The notes beneath the pieces were generated by a model. It did not search any database. It had not been told where the DNA came from and saw nothing but the letters and a program-made list of their open reading frames with translations. A program made the translations under genes and the position numbers. Below are positions 25,970-34,322 of a stretch of DNA of 64,000 nt, piece after piece. Within the stretch, counting starts at the first letter, position 1. Each line of letters starts with the position of its first letter. Source of the stretch: CAKUFA01 sp963627465 (GTDB lineage: Bacteria; Bacillota; Clostridia; Christensenellales; Aristaeellaceae); contig CAVGBO010000027.1 of NCBI GenBank assembly GCA_963627465.1, forward strand, positions 1 through 64,000, written 5' to 3'.

Positions 25970-28093
25970 TTATGCCTTTTCTTTTCTTCCTTGCCCCTTG
26001 CTGCGCTGCTTAGCCTGCCACTTGGCTTCCTCTTCCTCCGCAATGCGGCGCATTTGGCTATCCGCATATTGCACAATCCGATCCCGCTCCGCCATGGGAT
26101 CATTGTTGGGGTCGTAAGTAATGGGCGGTGCAAAAGTCATGGTGCGCTGCTTTTTGTGGGCATACATGGGCAGGAAGCGGCAGCACTTGCCTGTCCGATT
26201 GTAATAAATCTGTGCCAGCATGGCAAAACCGGAGAAGAGAGGTCCCAGCCCGCCCAGCTCGTAGCCCTTGCCATCCTCAATGGCATTGGGGTTTTCCGGG
26301 AAAATCAGCAGGTTATCCCCTGCCTCCATGGCCTCCACGGACAGACGGAAGGTCTGCATCAGCTTGCTGGGCTTGTTGCGGAACACAGGCACGCACTCCA
26401 CCTGATTCATGGCCCACACGGATACCGGGCCGATGATGTGGGTAATCCAGTGCTTCACCTTTTCCGGCAGCCACTGAATGGGGCCGATGGTGTACCGGTA
26501 CAGGTACTCGCTAACCTCCTCCGGGTCAATGGACATTTCGGAAATCGTCCACGGGCGAATGGGCACAGGGATGTACAGCATGCACACCACCGGGCCGTAA
26601 ACCTCCCCGTGATTGCAGAGGAACACGATGGGATTGTTTTCATCCTGCATAATGTTTTCCGTACCCTGCAGCTTGTGCCGATAGAAGGGGCGCAGCAGTG
26701 CCATCACCAGGCGAGTACCGATGGGATAGCGGTGCCGCTTGATGACCACCGTTTCCAGCTGTTTTTCCAGTGCCGGGTTATCGCCCCCTTCTTCCTTCAA
26801 GTGCAGGAATCGCTGCAGCTTGTCCATGTACCGCTTGGACAGGGGGAAACGCAGGGTTGCCCCCACGGCTACAATCACCAGAATCAGTGCCGGAATGACC
26901 ATGATGGGTTGGAACTGAGGCACAAGGGTCGCTGCATCCGGCCTTTGACTGCCCATGAACATGAGCAGCGTCAGGGCTGCCAAGGCCAGCATCTGCCCTG
27001 CAAGCACCGCCATGCTGCTGCCCATGATCCGCATCCGGTCATAGACCGTGGTTTTCATCTCCCCGGTAGCAAAGCAAGCCACCTCATTCATGACACTTTC
27101 CAAGTGGCTCAGGCAGGTGGTGCACACGGTAGAGCCTGCGGTGCACAGACCCATGCACAGGTAAGCATCGCTAATGGTCATGGTCTTGCTGCGGAGCATG
27201 CGGCTAAAAAGAATCAGGCCATACAGCCACAGGAACAGACCGATGAGCAGCAGGTTAATGGGCTCAGAAGTCTTCTTCTTTTCCCGATGCGCCATGATCC
27301 ATTCCACCACTTCCCGGCACACCAGGGTGCACAGCATGGCCAGCGCCATGCTGATGAGCATCTTTTCCGATGTAATGGCCGGGAAGGTGTACATCACCAC
27401 AATGGTCATCTGCTGCGCCATCAGGATCAGACCGGACACCACTTCGTAATTGGCGTAGGCATTGGCTTTCCTGATCTGCTCATGCAGATGCGCCACATCT
27501 TCTGCCTTCACCGTGCTGTGGAGGCTGGCATCCCGCCGCTGCTTCAGCTGCCCATAGCAAATGGCGACAGTTGCCAAGGCAAGGCCGCCCACAGCCATCC
27601 AGCCTTCTACGCCGGACACACTGCCCAGCAGCAACCCGGCTCCCACCAGGAAAGGCACAGCCTGCACCGCTGCATACAGGAGAATGAACCGCTTTTCCTC
27701 CATGCCCCGGTTCAGGCTCAGGTACACCAACCGCCAGCCCAGAATATCACCAATCGTCATGGTCAGGATGGCCGCAAACAGCAGCCACATCATGGAGTTT
27801 ACTTCCTGCACAGGGTAAAAGACCGCCACGAATGCACTGACCAGCATCAGCACCGTTAAGCCGATGGCACTGATGATTCGTGTACGCTTGCTGATCAGCC
27901 GATTATATTCTCCCCAGGTTCCGGAAAAGAGCATACTGGCCACCCGTCCGCACATGTACAGTGCACCGCCGGGCACAGAAACCCCCACCAGCAGATAGGA
28001 CATCATTAGACAATAAATGTAGGCATAGGCGTCTCCAAGGTTCAGCCAGGTCGCCCGTGTGGTCGGGCGCTCGTTTTTCACAGTGGTCTGCAA
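25970..28093 (-). CDS. Fusion of a multi-spanning transporter-like domain and a PlsC-like acyltransferase domain
   Basis: The TTG at 28091-28093 lies nine bases after AAGGAGG and gives about 707 residues. Roughly residues 15-440 contain about twelve hydrophobic segments in the style of a major-facilitator or flippase-like carrier. Residues about 480-690 resemble 1-acylglycerol-3-phosphate acyltransferases (NPIVFLCNHGEVYGPV, LIFPENPNAI). The usual HX4D motif is altered to His-x4-Gly, and the FPEG motif to FPEN. The layout recalls LplT-Aas, the E. coli lysophospholipid flippase and acyltransferase, so remodelling of membrane lipids is possible. The C-terminus is Lys/Arg-rich. A dedicated promoter is present. 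The substrate is unknown. Confidence 0.7.
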   Translation of the reverse strand: MQTTVKNERPTTRATWLNLGDAYAYIYCLMMSYLLVGVSVPGGALYMCGRVASMLFSGTWGEYNRLISKRTRIISAIGLTVLMLVSAFVAVFYPVQEVNSMMWLLFAAILTMTIGDILGWRLVYLSLNRGMEEKRFILLYAAVQAVPFLVGAGLLLGSVSGVEGWMAVGGLALATVAICYGQLKQRRDASLHSTVKAEDVAHLHEQIRKANAYANYEVVSGLILMAQQMTIVVMYTFPAITSEKMLISMALAMLCTLVCREVVEWIMAHREKKKTSEPINLLLIGLFLWLYGLILFSRMLRSKTMTISDAYLCMGLCTAGSTVCTTCLSHLESVMNEVACFATGEMKTTVYDRMRIMGSSMAVLAGQMLALAALTLLMFMGSQRPDAATLVPQFQPIMVIPALILVIVAVGATLRFPLSKRYMDKLQRFLHLKEEGGDNPALEKQLETVVIKRHRYPIGTRLVMALLRPFYRHKLQGTENIMQDENNPIVFLCNHGEVYGPVVCMLYIPVPIRPWTISEMSIDPEEVSEYLYRYTIGPIQWLPEKVKHWITHIIGPVSVWAMNQVECVPVFRNKPSKLMQTFRLSVEAMEAGDNLLIFPENPNAIEDGKGYELGGLGPLFSGFAMLAQIYYNRTGKCCRFLPMYAHKKQRTMTFAPPITYDPNNDPMAERDRIVQYADSQMRRIAEEEEAKWQAKQRSKGQGRKEKA

Positions 28094-28123
28094 CGTCTTC
28101 AGCCTCCTTAATCCTCGTCCATC

Positions 28124-28152
28124 ATTGTAACATACTCCCCAAAGGCAGGCAA
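28124..28152 (-). promoter_or_regulatory. Promoter of the transporter-acyltransferase gene
   Basis: -35 TTGCCT (28147-28152), 17-base spacer, -10 TACAAT (28124-28129) on the minus strand. The next gene rightwards is divergent. Confidence 0.7.
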
Positions 28153-28244
28153 TCCACATTTTTCACATTTTGTTCATAACCCGGCGAACGCTTTTGTTGA
28201 CGTGCTTTCCTGTCGGTTCTTTACCAACCTGACCGTTTCGCCCC

Positions 28245-28273
28245 TTTACAATCCGGCTGCTTTGCTTCATAAT
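28245..28273 (+). promoter_or_regulatory. Promoter of the small membrane protein gene
   Basis: -35 TTTACA (28245-28250), 17-base spacer, -10 CATAAT (28268-28273), about 40 bases before the TTG start. Confidence 0.6.
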
Positions 28274-28312
28274 GAAATGCAGATTGATTCCCTTGAAAGA
28301 GGAGGTTTCGCC

Positions 28313-28786
28313 TTGTATTCGGAAAAAGATTTGGATGTGCTGCACGCCCAGCTGAAGCGGCGGGATAGGATTCTTTTCGCCCTGCTGGCTTTATTTCTTG
28401 CCGGAATTGTTGTTTCCCTGATTGTCCGGATCGAAGCCCTGACCGCCGGACTGACCATCGCCGCCGGTGTGCTGGCCATTGCAGTGTATGATTTAGCACT
28501 TCGTCCCATTAAGTGTTATATCACCCATGTGGACAATATGCTCCACGGCCGTACACGAGAAATTGACGGCATTTTCCGCAGCCTCAGCGACGAGGTGTCA
28601 CTGGTAGACGGGGTATCCTACCATGCCCTGACCCTGGAAGTGCCGGACGATAAGGGCAACCCCACGGAGCGGCTCTTCTACTTTGATCTGCAGAAGGATT
28701 TCCCGGCCTATCAGCCTGGGGATATGCTCCATGTGGTGTATCACGACCGTGAAATTGCATCTCTTGCGCTCAATGTGCAGGAATAA
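28313..28786 (+). CDS. Small membrane protein with two helices, unknown function
   Basis: A TTG at 28313-28315 placed seven bases after AGAGGAGG gives 157 residues beginning YSEKDLDVLHAQLKRRDR. Two adjacent membrane helices follow (ILFALLALFLAGIVVSLIV and LTAGLTIAAGVLAIAVYDLAL). The C-terminal half is a soluble beta-rich domain (VDGVSYHALTLEVPDDKGNP, DMLHVVYHDREIASLAL), which looks like a small OB- or SH3-type barrel. The open frame reaches upstream to 28202 without a ribosome site. It precedes purA but purA has its own promoter. I do not recognise a family. Confidence 0.65.
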   Translation: MYSEKDLDVLHAQLKRRDRILFALLALFLAGIVVSLIVRIEALTAGLTIAAGVLAIAVYDLALRPIKCYITHVDNMLHGRTREIDGIFRSLSDEVSLVDGVSYHALTLEVPDDKGNPTERLFYFDLQKDFPAYQPGDMLHVVYHDREIASLALNVQE

Positions 28787-28839
28787 ATGCACGTTTGTGG
28801 AACATTGGCCGGGAACGTACGGATTTTATTGTTTTTCCC

Positions 28840-28868
28840 TTGACATTCCCTGCCCTATGAATCATAAT
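28840..28868 (+). promoter_or_regulatory. purA promoter
   Basis: -35 TTGACA (28840-28845), 17-base spacer, -10 CATAAT (28863-28868). The leader to the ATG is about 55 bases. Confidence 0.8.
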
Positions 28869-28929
28869 AGACAAGTGTGTTTCAAGGACTGTCCCGGGTT
28901 TTTCCCGCGGCATTGAGGAGGCTTCATCC

Positions 28930-30204
28930 ATGGTTCATACCATCGTAGGCGCTAACTGGGGCGACGAAGGCAAAGGCAAGGTGACCGATCTTCTTGCTGA
29001 GAAGAGCGATGTGGTTGTCCGCTTTCAGGGCGGTGCCAACGCAGGCCATACCATTATCAATGAATACGGCAAGTTCTCTCTGCATCTGCTGCCCTCCGGC
29101 GTGTTCCATCAGAATGTATACAACGTCATCGGCCCCGGCGTGGCACTGAATATCGAAGCACTGCTGAAGGAGCTGGATTCCTTGACCTCTCGTGGCGTGC
29201 CCATGCCCAAGCTGCTCATCAGCGACCGGGCACAGGTCATGATGCCCTATCATGTTGACTTTGATAAATTCGAGGAAGAGCGGCTGGGCAAGAACTCCTT
29301 CGGTTCCACCAAGTCCGGCATTGCGCCCTTCTATTCCGACAAGTATGCCAAGGTTGGCCTGCAGGTGTGCCAGCTGTATGATCACGACATTCTCCGCAAG
29401 CGGCTGGAGATTGCCCTGGTAAAGAAGAATTGCCTGCTGGAAAACCTGTACCACAAGCCCGCTGTGGATGTTGATGCACTGGTTGCTCATATGGAAGCAC
29501 TGGCTGAGAAGATCAAGCCCATGGTGTGCGACACCACCCTGTTCCTGCACAAGGCCAACAAGGAAGGCAAGACCATCCTGCTGGAGGGTCAGCTGGGCAC
29601 CCTGCGTGATCCCGATCACGGCATCTATCCTTATGTCACGTCTTCTTCTCCCCTGGCTGGCTTCGGCTGCGTAGGCGCAGGCGTAACTCCTCGGGATATG
29701 ACGGATATTTATTGTGTTACCAAGGCCTATTCCAGCTGCGTAGGTGCAGGTCCCTTCGTGACCCGGCTGGAGGGTGCTGAGGGCGATGAGCTCCGTCGCC
29801 GTGGCGGTGACGCTGGCGAATACGGTGCAACCACCGGCCGGGCCCGTGATGTAGGCTGGTTCGATGCTGTTGCCACCCGCTATGGTGTGATGGTGCAGGG
29901 CGGCACCGAAGTGGTGATGACCAACCTGGACGTGCTGGGCTATCTGGATGAGATTCCTGTGTGCGTAGCCTATGAAGTGGATGGCAAGCGGATCACCGAC
30001 TTCCCCTCCACCCCCACGCTGATGCGCTGCAAGCCCGTGTATGAGATGCTTCCCGGCTGGAAGACGGACATTCGCGGCATCAAGAACTACAATGATCTGC
30101 CGGAAAACTGCCGGAAGTATGTGGAGACCATTGAGAAGCTGATTGAAGCACCGATCCACATGGTTTCCAACGGTCCTCGCCGGGACGAGATCATCTATCG
30201 CTAA
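28930..30204 (+). CDS. purA: Adenylosuccinate synthetase
   Basis: PurA joins IMP and aspartate with GTP on the way to AMP. The 424-residue product has the N-terminal loop GANWGDEGKGKVTDLLAE with catalytic Asp and Lys, RFQGGANAGHTI, and TTGRARDVGWFD. It has normal length and a GAGGAGG ribosome site. A terminator follows at 30211-30252. Confidence 0.97.
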   Translation: MVHTIVGANWGDEGKGKVTDLLAEKSDVVVRFQGGANAGHTIINEYGKFSLHLLPSGVFHQNVYNVIGPGVALNIEALLKELDSLTSRGVPMPKLLISDRAQVMMPYHVDFDKFEEERLGKNSFGSTKSGIAPFYSDKYAKVGLQVCQLYDHDILRKRLEIALVKKNCLLENLYHKPAVDVDALVAHMEALAEKIKPMVCDTTLFLHKANKEGKTILLEGQLGTLRDPDHGIYPYVTSSSPLAGFGCVGAGVTPRDMTDIYCVTKAYSSCVGAGPFVTRLEGAEGDELRRRGGDAGEYGATTGRARDVGWFDAVATRYGVMVQGGTEVVMTNLDVLGYLDEIPVCVAYEVDGKRITDFPSTPTLMRCKPVYEMLPGWKTDIRGIKNYNDLPENCRKYVETIEKLIEAPIHMVSNGPRRDEIIYR

Positions 30205-30210
30205 GTCATA

Positions 30211-30252
30211 CAGCGGCCGCCTGTACAGGAAAAGCACAGGCGGCTGTTTTCT
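30211..30252 (+). terminator. purA terminator
   Basis: GCCGCCTGT (30216-30224) and ACAGGCGGC (30236-30244) pair, followed by TGTTTTCTGTT. Confidence 0.75.
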
Positions 30253-30273
30253 GTTCAGGAGTAAGAAAAGTCT

Positions 30274-31065
30274 ATGATCATTGACGTACACGCACACATT
30301 TATCCTGACAAGATTGCCGCCAAGGCCGTTCGATCCATCGGTGAATTCTATGAGTGGTCCAACATGGAAATGGACGGAACCGTGGATGGGCTGTTCGCCT
30401 CCAGCAGGGAAGCAGGCATTGACCTTTCCATCGTCCACTCGGCCGCCGTAAGCCCGGCACGGGTGCAAAGCGTGAACGACTTCATTGCCGCAACCGTTGC
30501 CGCCCATCCCGACCGGCTGCTGGGCTTCGGTTCCATGCACCCGGATTATCCGGACATCGAGGCGGAGCTGGATCGGATGATGCAGCTGGGCTTGCGGGGC
30601 GTTAAGCTGCACCCAGACACCCAGCAATTTCTTTTCGACAGTCCTGCCGCCATCAAAATGCTGGAAGCCATGGAGGAACGCCATCTGCCGGTGCTGATTC
30701 ACACTGGGGATACCCGGTATCCCTTCAGCAACCCGGAGCGTGTCGCCCGGGCACTGGATCACGTGCCGAACTTGATAGCGATTTGCGCCCATTTGGGCGG
30801 CTGGTCCATGTGGAGCAACGGTTGGAAAATCCTTGCCGGTCGGGAAGACGTGTATGTGGACTGCTCCTCCAGCCTGTACGCCATTACTCCGGCGGAAGCC
30901 GTGAAAGTGATTCACCGCTATGGTGCCCAGCGGGTATTCTTCGGCACGGATCACCCCATGTGGAACCCGGTAGGCGAAACGGCTCGCTTTCATGCCCTTC
31001 CTCTGACAGAAGAGGAGCGGGAAATGATCTTGCACAAGAACATTGAAAAACTACTGAATCTGTGA
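30274..31065 (+). CDS. Amidohydrolase family protein (amidohydrolase-2/TIM-barrel metal hydrolase)
   Basis: The 263-residue protein begins MIIDVHAHIYPDKIA, where the HxH motif binds metal. It continues with LGFGSMHPDYPDIEAELDRM, GLRGVKLHPDTQ, LIHTGDT, AHLGG and GTDHPMWNP. These give the ordered metal and catalytic histidines and final aspartate of the ACMSD-like amidohydrolases. The reaction may be hydrolysis or decarboxylation; the substrate is unknown. It has its own ribosome site and ends before a strong terminator. Confidence 0.85.
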   Translation: MIIDVHAHIYPDKIAAKAVRSIGEFYEWSNMEMDGTVDGLFASSREAGIDLSIVHSAAVSPARVQSVNDFIAATVAAHPDRLLGFGSMHPDYPDIEAELDRMMQLGLRGVKLHPDTQQFLFDSPAAIKMLEAMEERHLPVLIHTGDTRYPFSNPERVARALDHVPNLIAICAHLGGWSMWSNGWKILAGREDVYVDCSSSLYAITPAEAVKVIHRYGAQRVFFGTDHPMWNPVGETARFHALPLTEEEREMILHKNIEKLLNL

Positions 31066-31067
31066 AC

Positions 31068-31108
31068 ATAGCAAAAGCCACGCCTTGATACAGCGTGGCT
31101 TTTGCTAT
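31068..31108 (+). terminator. Strong terminator between convergent genes
   Basis: Perfect 16-base arms (31068-31083 and 31093-31108) contain GCAAAAGCCACGC and GCGTGGCTTTTGC. The A/T run inside the arm makes it able to work in both directions. Confidence 0.8.
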
Positions 31109-31135
31109 AGAGGACTTTGAAGAAATCTTCTGTCC

Positions 31136-31705
31136 TCAATACTGTTTTTGAATAATGAAGCATTCCGGCGCTCCTGCCCCTGCATTCAGAAAATGTTGAT
31201 GCAGCACGTTAAACTCCTGTGGGCGAAGGGAGGACAGCAGCGTCATCAATGCCTGACGCTCCACATCCCCTGCCGCATGCCCCGGATAAGAGCAAATCGT
31301 CAATACGCCGCCGGGTACCAGCAGCTTCAGGCATGCCTCCACCGCCTGCTTGGTAGTAGGCCACAGGGTGGTAATGGTTTTGTTGCCTCCAGGCAGCCAG
31401 CCCAGATTGAAGGTAGCTGTCTTCACAGGGGACTGCACCACTTCCCCGATGTGTTCATGCCCCATGCAGTGCAGCTCGCAGCGATCCAGCAGACCTGCCG
31501 CTTCCAGTGCGGCACGGGTATGTGCTACTGCATCCGCCTGCACATCAAAGGCAATGACGTGACCGGTATCGCCCACCAACTCCGCCAGCATAGCCGTATC
31601 ATGGCCGTTGCCCATGGTGGCATCAATCACCGTATCCCCGGGCTGAATCACCTGACGCAGACAATCTGCCGCCAAGTACCGGGCAGAACGAAGCTCGTAT
31701 GCCAT
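31136..31705 (-). CDS. SAM-dependent methyltransferase, YtqB/MnmM-like (tRNA wobble uridine modification)
   Basis: The 189-residue Rossmann-fold enzyme has the SAM motif VIDATMGNGHDTAMLAELVG and the sequence TATFNLGWLPGGNKTITT. This matches the YtqB family, shown to be the Bacillota MnmM that methylates 5-aminomethyl-2-thiouridine in tRNA. It has normal length. It overlaps the ribosome site region of the RluB-like gene upstream and is probably cotranscribed with it and the GNAT gene. Confidence 0.82.
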   Translation of the reverse strand: MAYELRSARYLAADCLRQVIQPGDTVIDATMGNGHDTAMLAELVGDTGHVIAFDVQADAVAHTRAALEAAGLLDRCELHCMGHEHIGEVVQSPVKTATFNLGWLPGGNKTITTLWPTTKQAVEACLKLLVPGGVLTICSYPGHAAGDVERQALMTLLSSLRPQEFNVLHQHFLNAGAGAPECFIIQKQY

Positions 31706-31709
31706 CAGC

Positions 31710-32423
31710 TCACAGCTCCTTCAGGCGGCGGACTTCTTCGTCCGTCAGATGCCGCCACTGTCCCTTGGGCAGATCCCCCAGGAGAATCGGGCCAAAGGCC
31801 ACCCGCTTGAGCATCAGGGTTTGGTGCCCGATGGCTTCAATCATCCGGCGCACTTGACGGTTTCTGCCCTCGTGAATGGTAATGACCATGATGGTGTCAA
31901 AGGCTTCCTGCCGAATAATCCGTACCTTGGCCGGGGATGTCATACGCCCATCATCCAGCTTCACGCCTGCGCTGAGCCGATGCGCTTCCTCCTGGGTTAC
32001 GGTATTGCTTACCTTTACCCAATAAACCTTGCCCACTTCATGGCTGGGATGGAGAAGGGCGTTCATCATATCCCCGTCGTTGGTCAGCAGGATCAGACCT
32101 TCACTTTCATAGTCCAGCCGACCCACCGTATACAGACGCACCGGGTAGTCCTTGAACTTGTCCATCACCGTCGTCCGGCCTTCCGGGTCAGAGGCAGTGC
32201 ACATTTCCCCTACCGGCTTATTGTAGGCAATGTAGTGCTTCTCTTCCTGAATGGCAACCGGCTGACCGTCCACCGTTACCTGATCCCCATCCTGCACCTG
32301 AACGCCCATTTCGGTTACTACCTGACCGTTCACCGCCACGTGACCCTCGCTGATCAGCTTTTCAGACGCACGGCGAGAGGCAACGCCGCTAAGGGCAAGA
32401 TATTTCTGCAAACGCATTGGCAT
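31710..32423 (-). CDS. RluB/RsuA-type pseudouridine synthase
   Basis: The 237-residue protein has an N-terminal S4 RNA-binding domain (MRLQKYLALSGVASRRASEKLI) and the catalytic GRLDYESEGLILLTNDGD with Asp. The later EGRNRQVRRMIEAIGH motif is also present. The enzymes modify 23S or 16S rRNA uridines, most likely the 23S site in this short RluB-like form. It follows the GNAT gene by seven bases. Confidence 0.92.
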   Translation of the reverse strand: MPMRLQKYLALSGVASRRASEKLISEGHVAVNGQVVTEMGVQVQDGDQVTVDGQPVAIQEEKHYIAYNKPVGEMCTASDPEGRTTVMDKFKDYPVRLYTVGRLDYESEGLILLTNDGDMMNALLHPSHEVGKVYWVKVSNTVTQEEAHRLSAGVKLDDGRMTSPAKVRIIRQEAFDTIMVITIHEGRNRQVRRMIEAIGHQTLMLKRVAFGPILLGDLPKGQWRHLTDEEVRRLKEL

Positions 32424-32430
32424 GAATTCA

Positions 32431-32994
32431 TCAACAACCTTTCTTCAGCACATGGTAAAAAAACAGGGCGCAGGCACGGCGCATCATGGGCTTCTGCCGT
32501 TCTTCCGGGGTCATGGTCAGTGCCAGCCGATCCATACCGCCGATGGTATAGCCCCGTTTTTCCAGAAAGCGGCACAGGATGGGATGCTGGTCGCTAACCT
32601 CCACCCGAATGCCCCAAGCACCCTGGTGCAAAGCAAACTGTTCCGCCGTCTCCAGCAGGGCGGTGGCAATGCCGTGGCGGCGGTACAGCACGTCCACCCG
32701 AATATCCTCCAGCTGCATCCATGCATCGCAAGGACGAAGGGCGGCGCAGCCCACATAGCAATCGTCCTCATAAGCAAGGAAAAGCGCGGCCTGCCGATCC
32801 GCGCACAAAGCTGAAGGTGTATAGGCCGCCTTGGGCGGGAAAACTCGCCACTCCGCCCTTTCAAGCGGCGCATAAGCAAGAGAAAAGCCGCTTCGGCTGA
32901 CCCTGAGCAAGGTTTCTTCCCCAATCAGGCACTCTGCATGAATGGGCGTGCTGGGTATGTCTTTCTCCGACATACACCGGCGAATGGTCAGCAT
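32431..32994 (-). CDS. GNAT family N-acetyltransferase
   Basis: The 187-residue protein has the acetyl-CoA loop RVDVLYRRHGIATALLE and the following WGIRVEVSDQHPILCRFLEKRGY, typical of GNAT motifs A and B. The substrate is unknown. The ATG has a GGAGGAG site and a promoter lies at 33025-33053. It heads a three-gene set with the RluB- and MnmM-like genes. Confidence 0.8.
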   Translation of the reverse strand: MLTIRRCMSEKDIPSTPIHAECLIGEETLLRVSRSGFSLAYAPLERAEWRVFPPKAAYTPSALCADRQAALFLAYEDDCYVGCAALRPCDAWMQLEDIRVDVLYRRHGIATALLETAEQFALHQGAWGIRVEVSDQHPILCRFLEKRGYTIGGMDRLALTMTPEERQKPMMRRACALFFYHVLKKGC

Positions 32995-33024
32995 ACCGTC
33001 ACACTCCTCCCCTGCAATGGCTTA

Positions 33025-33053
33025 AGTATAGCAGATTCCCCGATTGATGACAA
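33025..33053 (-). promoter_or_regulatory. Promoter of the GNAT-rluB-mnmM genes
   Basis: On the minus strand -35 TTGTCA (33048-33053), 17-base spacer, -10 TATACT (33025-33030). Confidence 0.75.
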
Positions 33054-33081
33054 GGGAGCACTGGCAGAACGGACGAAAATG

Positions 33082-33090
33082 TGGTACACT
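33082..33090 (+). promoter_or_regulatory. Extended -10 promoter of the DUF4317 gene
   Basis: TGGTACACT forms an extended -10 about 35 bases before the ATG at 33127. No good -35 box is visible. Confidence 0.45.
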
Positions 33091-33126
33091 AGCCGTGCTA
33101 TGTTTTTCATCAACGAGGTGACTGAA

Positions 33127-34304
33127 ATGAATCGAAAAGATCTTTCTGAAATCAAGCGCCGCCTGAATCCCGACAAGCGTTATCCCTCCGTGCTTCGGGG
33201 CTGCTATCTGGGGGCAGACGGACATGTCATTGCCGAATTTGCTAAGTCCGTAGGGGCACTGGCTCAGGAGGAATGCGAGAAGTTTATGACCATCTTCCGC
33301 AAATGCCTTTCCGGCACGGAAGGACAGAACCTGCTGAACCTGGACTTCACCCCGGAGCAAATGGAGGCTGATGCCCATCATCTGCTGACCGGGCTGTGCG
33401 ATACCGGCCTGCAGGACGTGCAGATTGTGGAGGATTTCTTCCGCCGTGCCATCGCCTGGCGGCAGGAGGAATTCGTCCATTTGCAATCGGTAGACGATCA
33501 ACAGGCAGCAGACAACTATCTGGTGCTGCTGCTCCATGACGGGTACGATGTACCCTACCGGGATGATAACGGAGATCTGGACAAGGAGCGTTCCGAGTCC
33601 ATATTGAATTACATCCTATGCGCCGTGTGTCCCGTGAAGCAGTTGAAGCCTGCCCTTCGCTATTTTGAAGGGGACAGTGAGTTCCACGCCGGAGCTTCTG
33701 ACCAGGTAGTGGGCATGCCGGAAATGGGCTTTATGTTCCCTGCTTTTGAGGAAAGAAGTGCCAACATCCATCGTGCCCTGTACTACACCCGGGACACGGG
33801 GGATCTGCACGCATCCTTCATCGAAGGCATGCTGAACGCCGATGTGCAGATGACCGCTCAGGAGCAGAAGGAAACCTTCCAGTCCATCCTGACGGAAACC
33901 TTGGCGGAAGAGTGCAGCATGGATCTGATGNNNNNNNNNNGATGCAGAACGTGCATGAAACCATCAGCACCATGATTGAAGAGCAGAAAGCCGACAAGAC
34001 TGCCGAAGCCCTCTGCATGGATAAGCAGGATGTAAAGCGTGTACTGGAGGAATGCGGCGTTTCCGAAGAAAAGACGGAGGCCTTTGCCGCCCGGTATGAG
34101 GAATCCTTCGGCGAGCAGGCAGCCATTCCCGCCGTGAACATGATTGCCCCCAAGCAGTTCAAGGTGGATACCCCCAGTGTGACCATTCGAGTGGATCCCC
34201 AGCATTCCGATCTGATTCAGACCCGCATTTTGGATGGAAAAAGCTACATCGTCATCCTTGCCGATGGGGATGTGGAAGTGAACGGTGTAAAAATCACCTG
34301 CTAA
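33127..34304 (+). CDS. DUF4317 family protein, interrupted by an assembly gap
   Basis: The start MNRKDLSEIKRRLNPDKRYPS is that of DUF4317 proteins, cytoplasmic Clostridia proteins of about 380 residues and unknown function. The reading frame before the N run (to 33930) and the one after it (to the stop at 34304) belong to the same protein. They differ by one base in phase, so the true gap length is not 10; it must leave remainder 2 when divided by 3. The second part (VHETISTMIEEQKADKTAEAL, FKVDTPSVTIRVDP) is family-like. capA follows 18 bases later. Confidence 0.8.
33931..33940. other. Assembly gap (10 N)
   Basis: Ten undetermined bases lie inside the DUF4317 gene. The phase change across them shows that 10 is a placeholder length. 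Confidence 0.95.
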
Positions 34305-34322
34305 GAAACAGGAGGTTCTGTC

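Noticed and set aside
25865..27859. 664-residue plus-strand open frame opposite the transporter-acyltransferase
   Set aside because: No family features, His/Gln-rich shadow composition, and the opposite gene has helices and acyltransferase motifs.
28924..31035. 703-residue minus-strand open frame opposite purA and the amidohydrolase
   Set aside because: Both plus-strand genes are certain; the antisense frame shows no motifs or ribosome site.
33912..34304. Separate small gene after the N run
   Set aside because: Its apparent start lies in the out-of-phase reading before the gap; the protein is the end of the DUF4317 gene.
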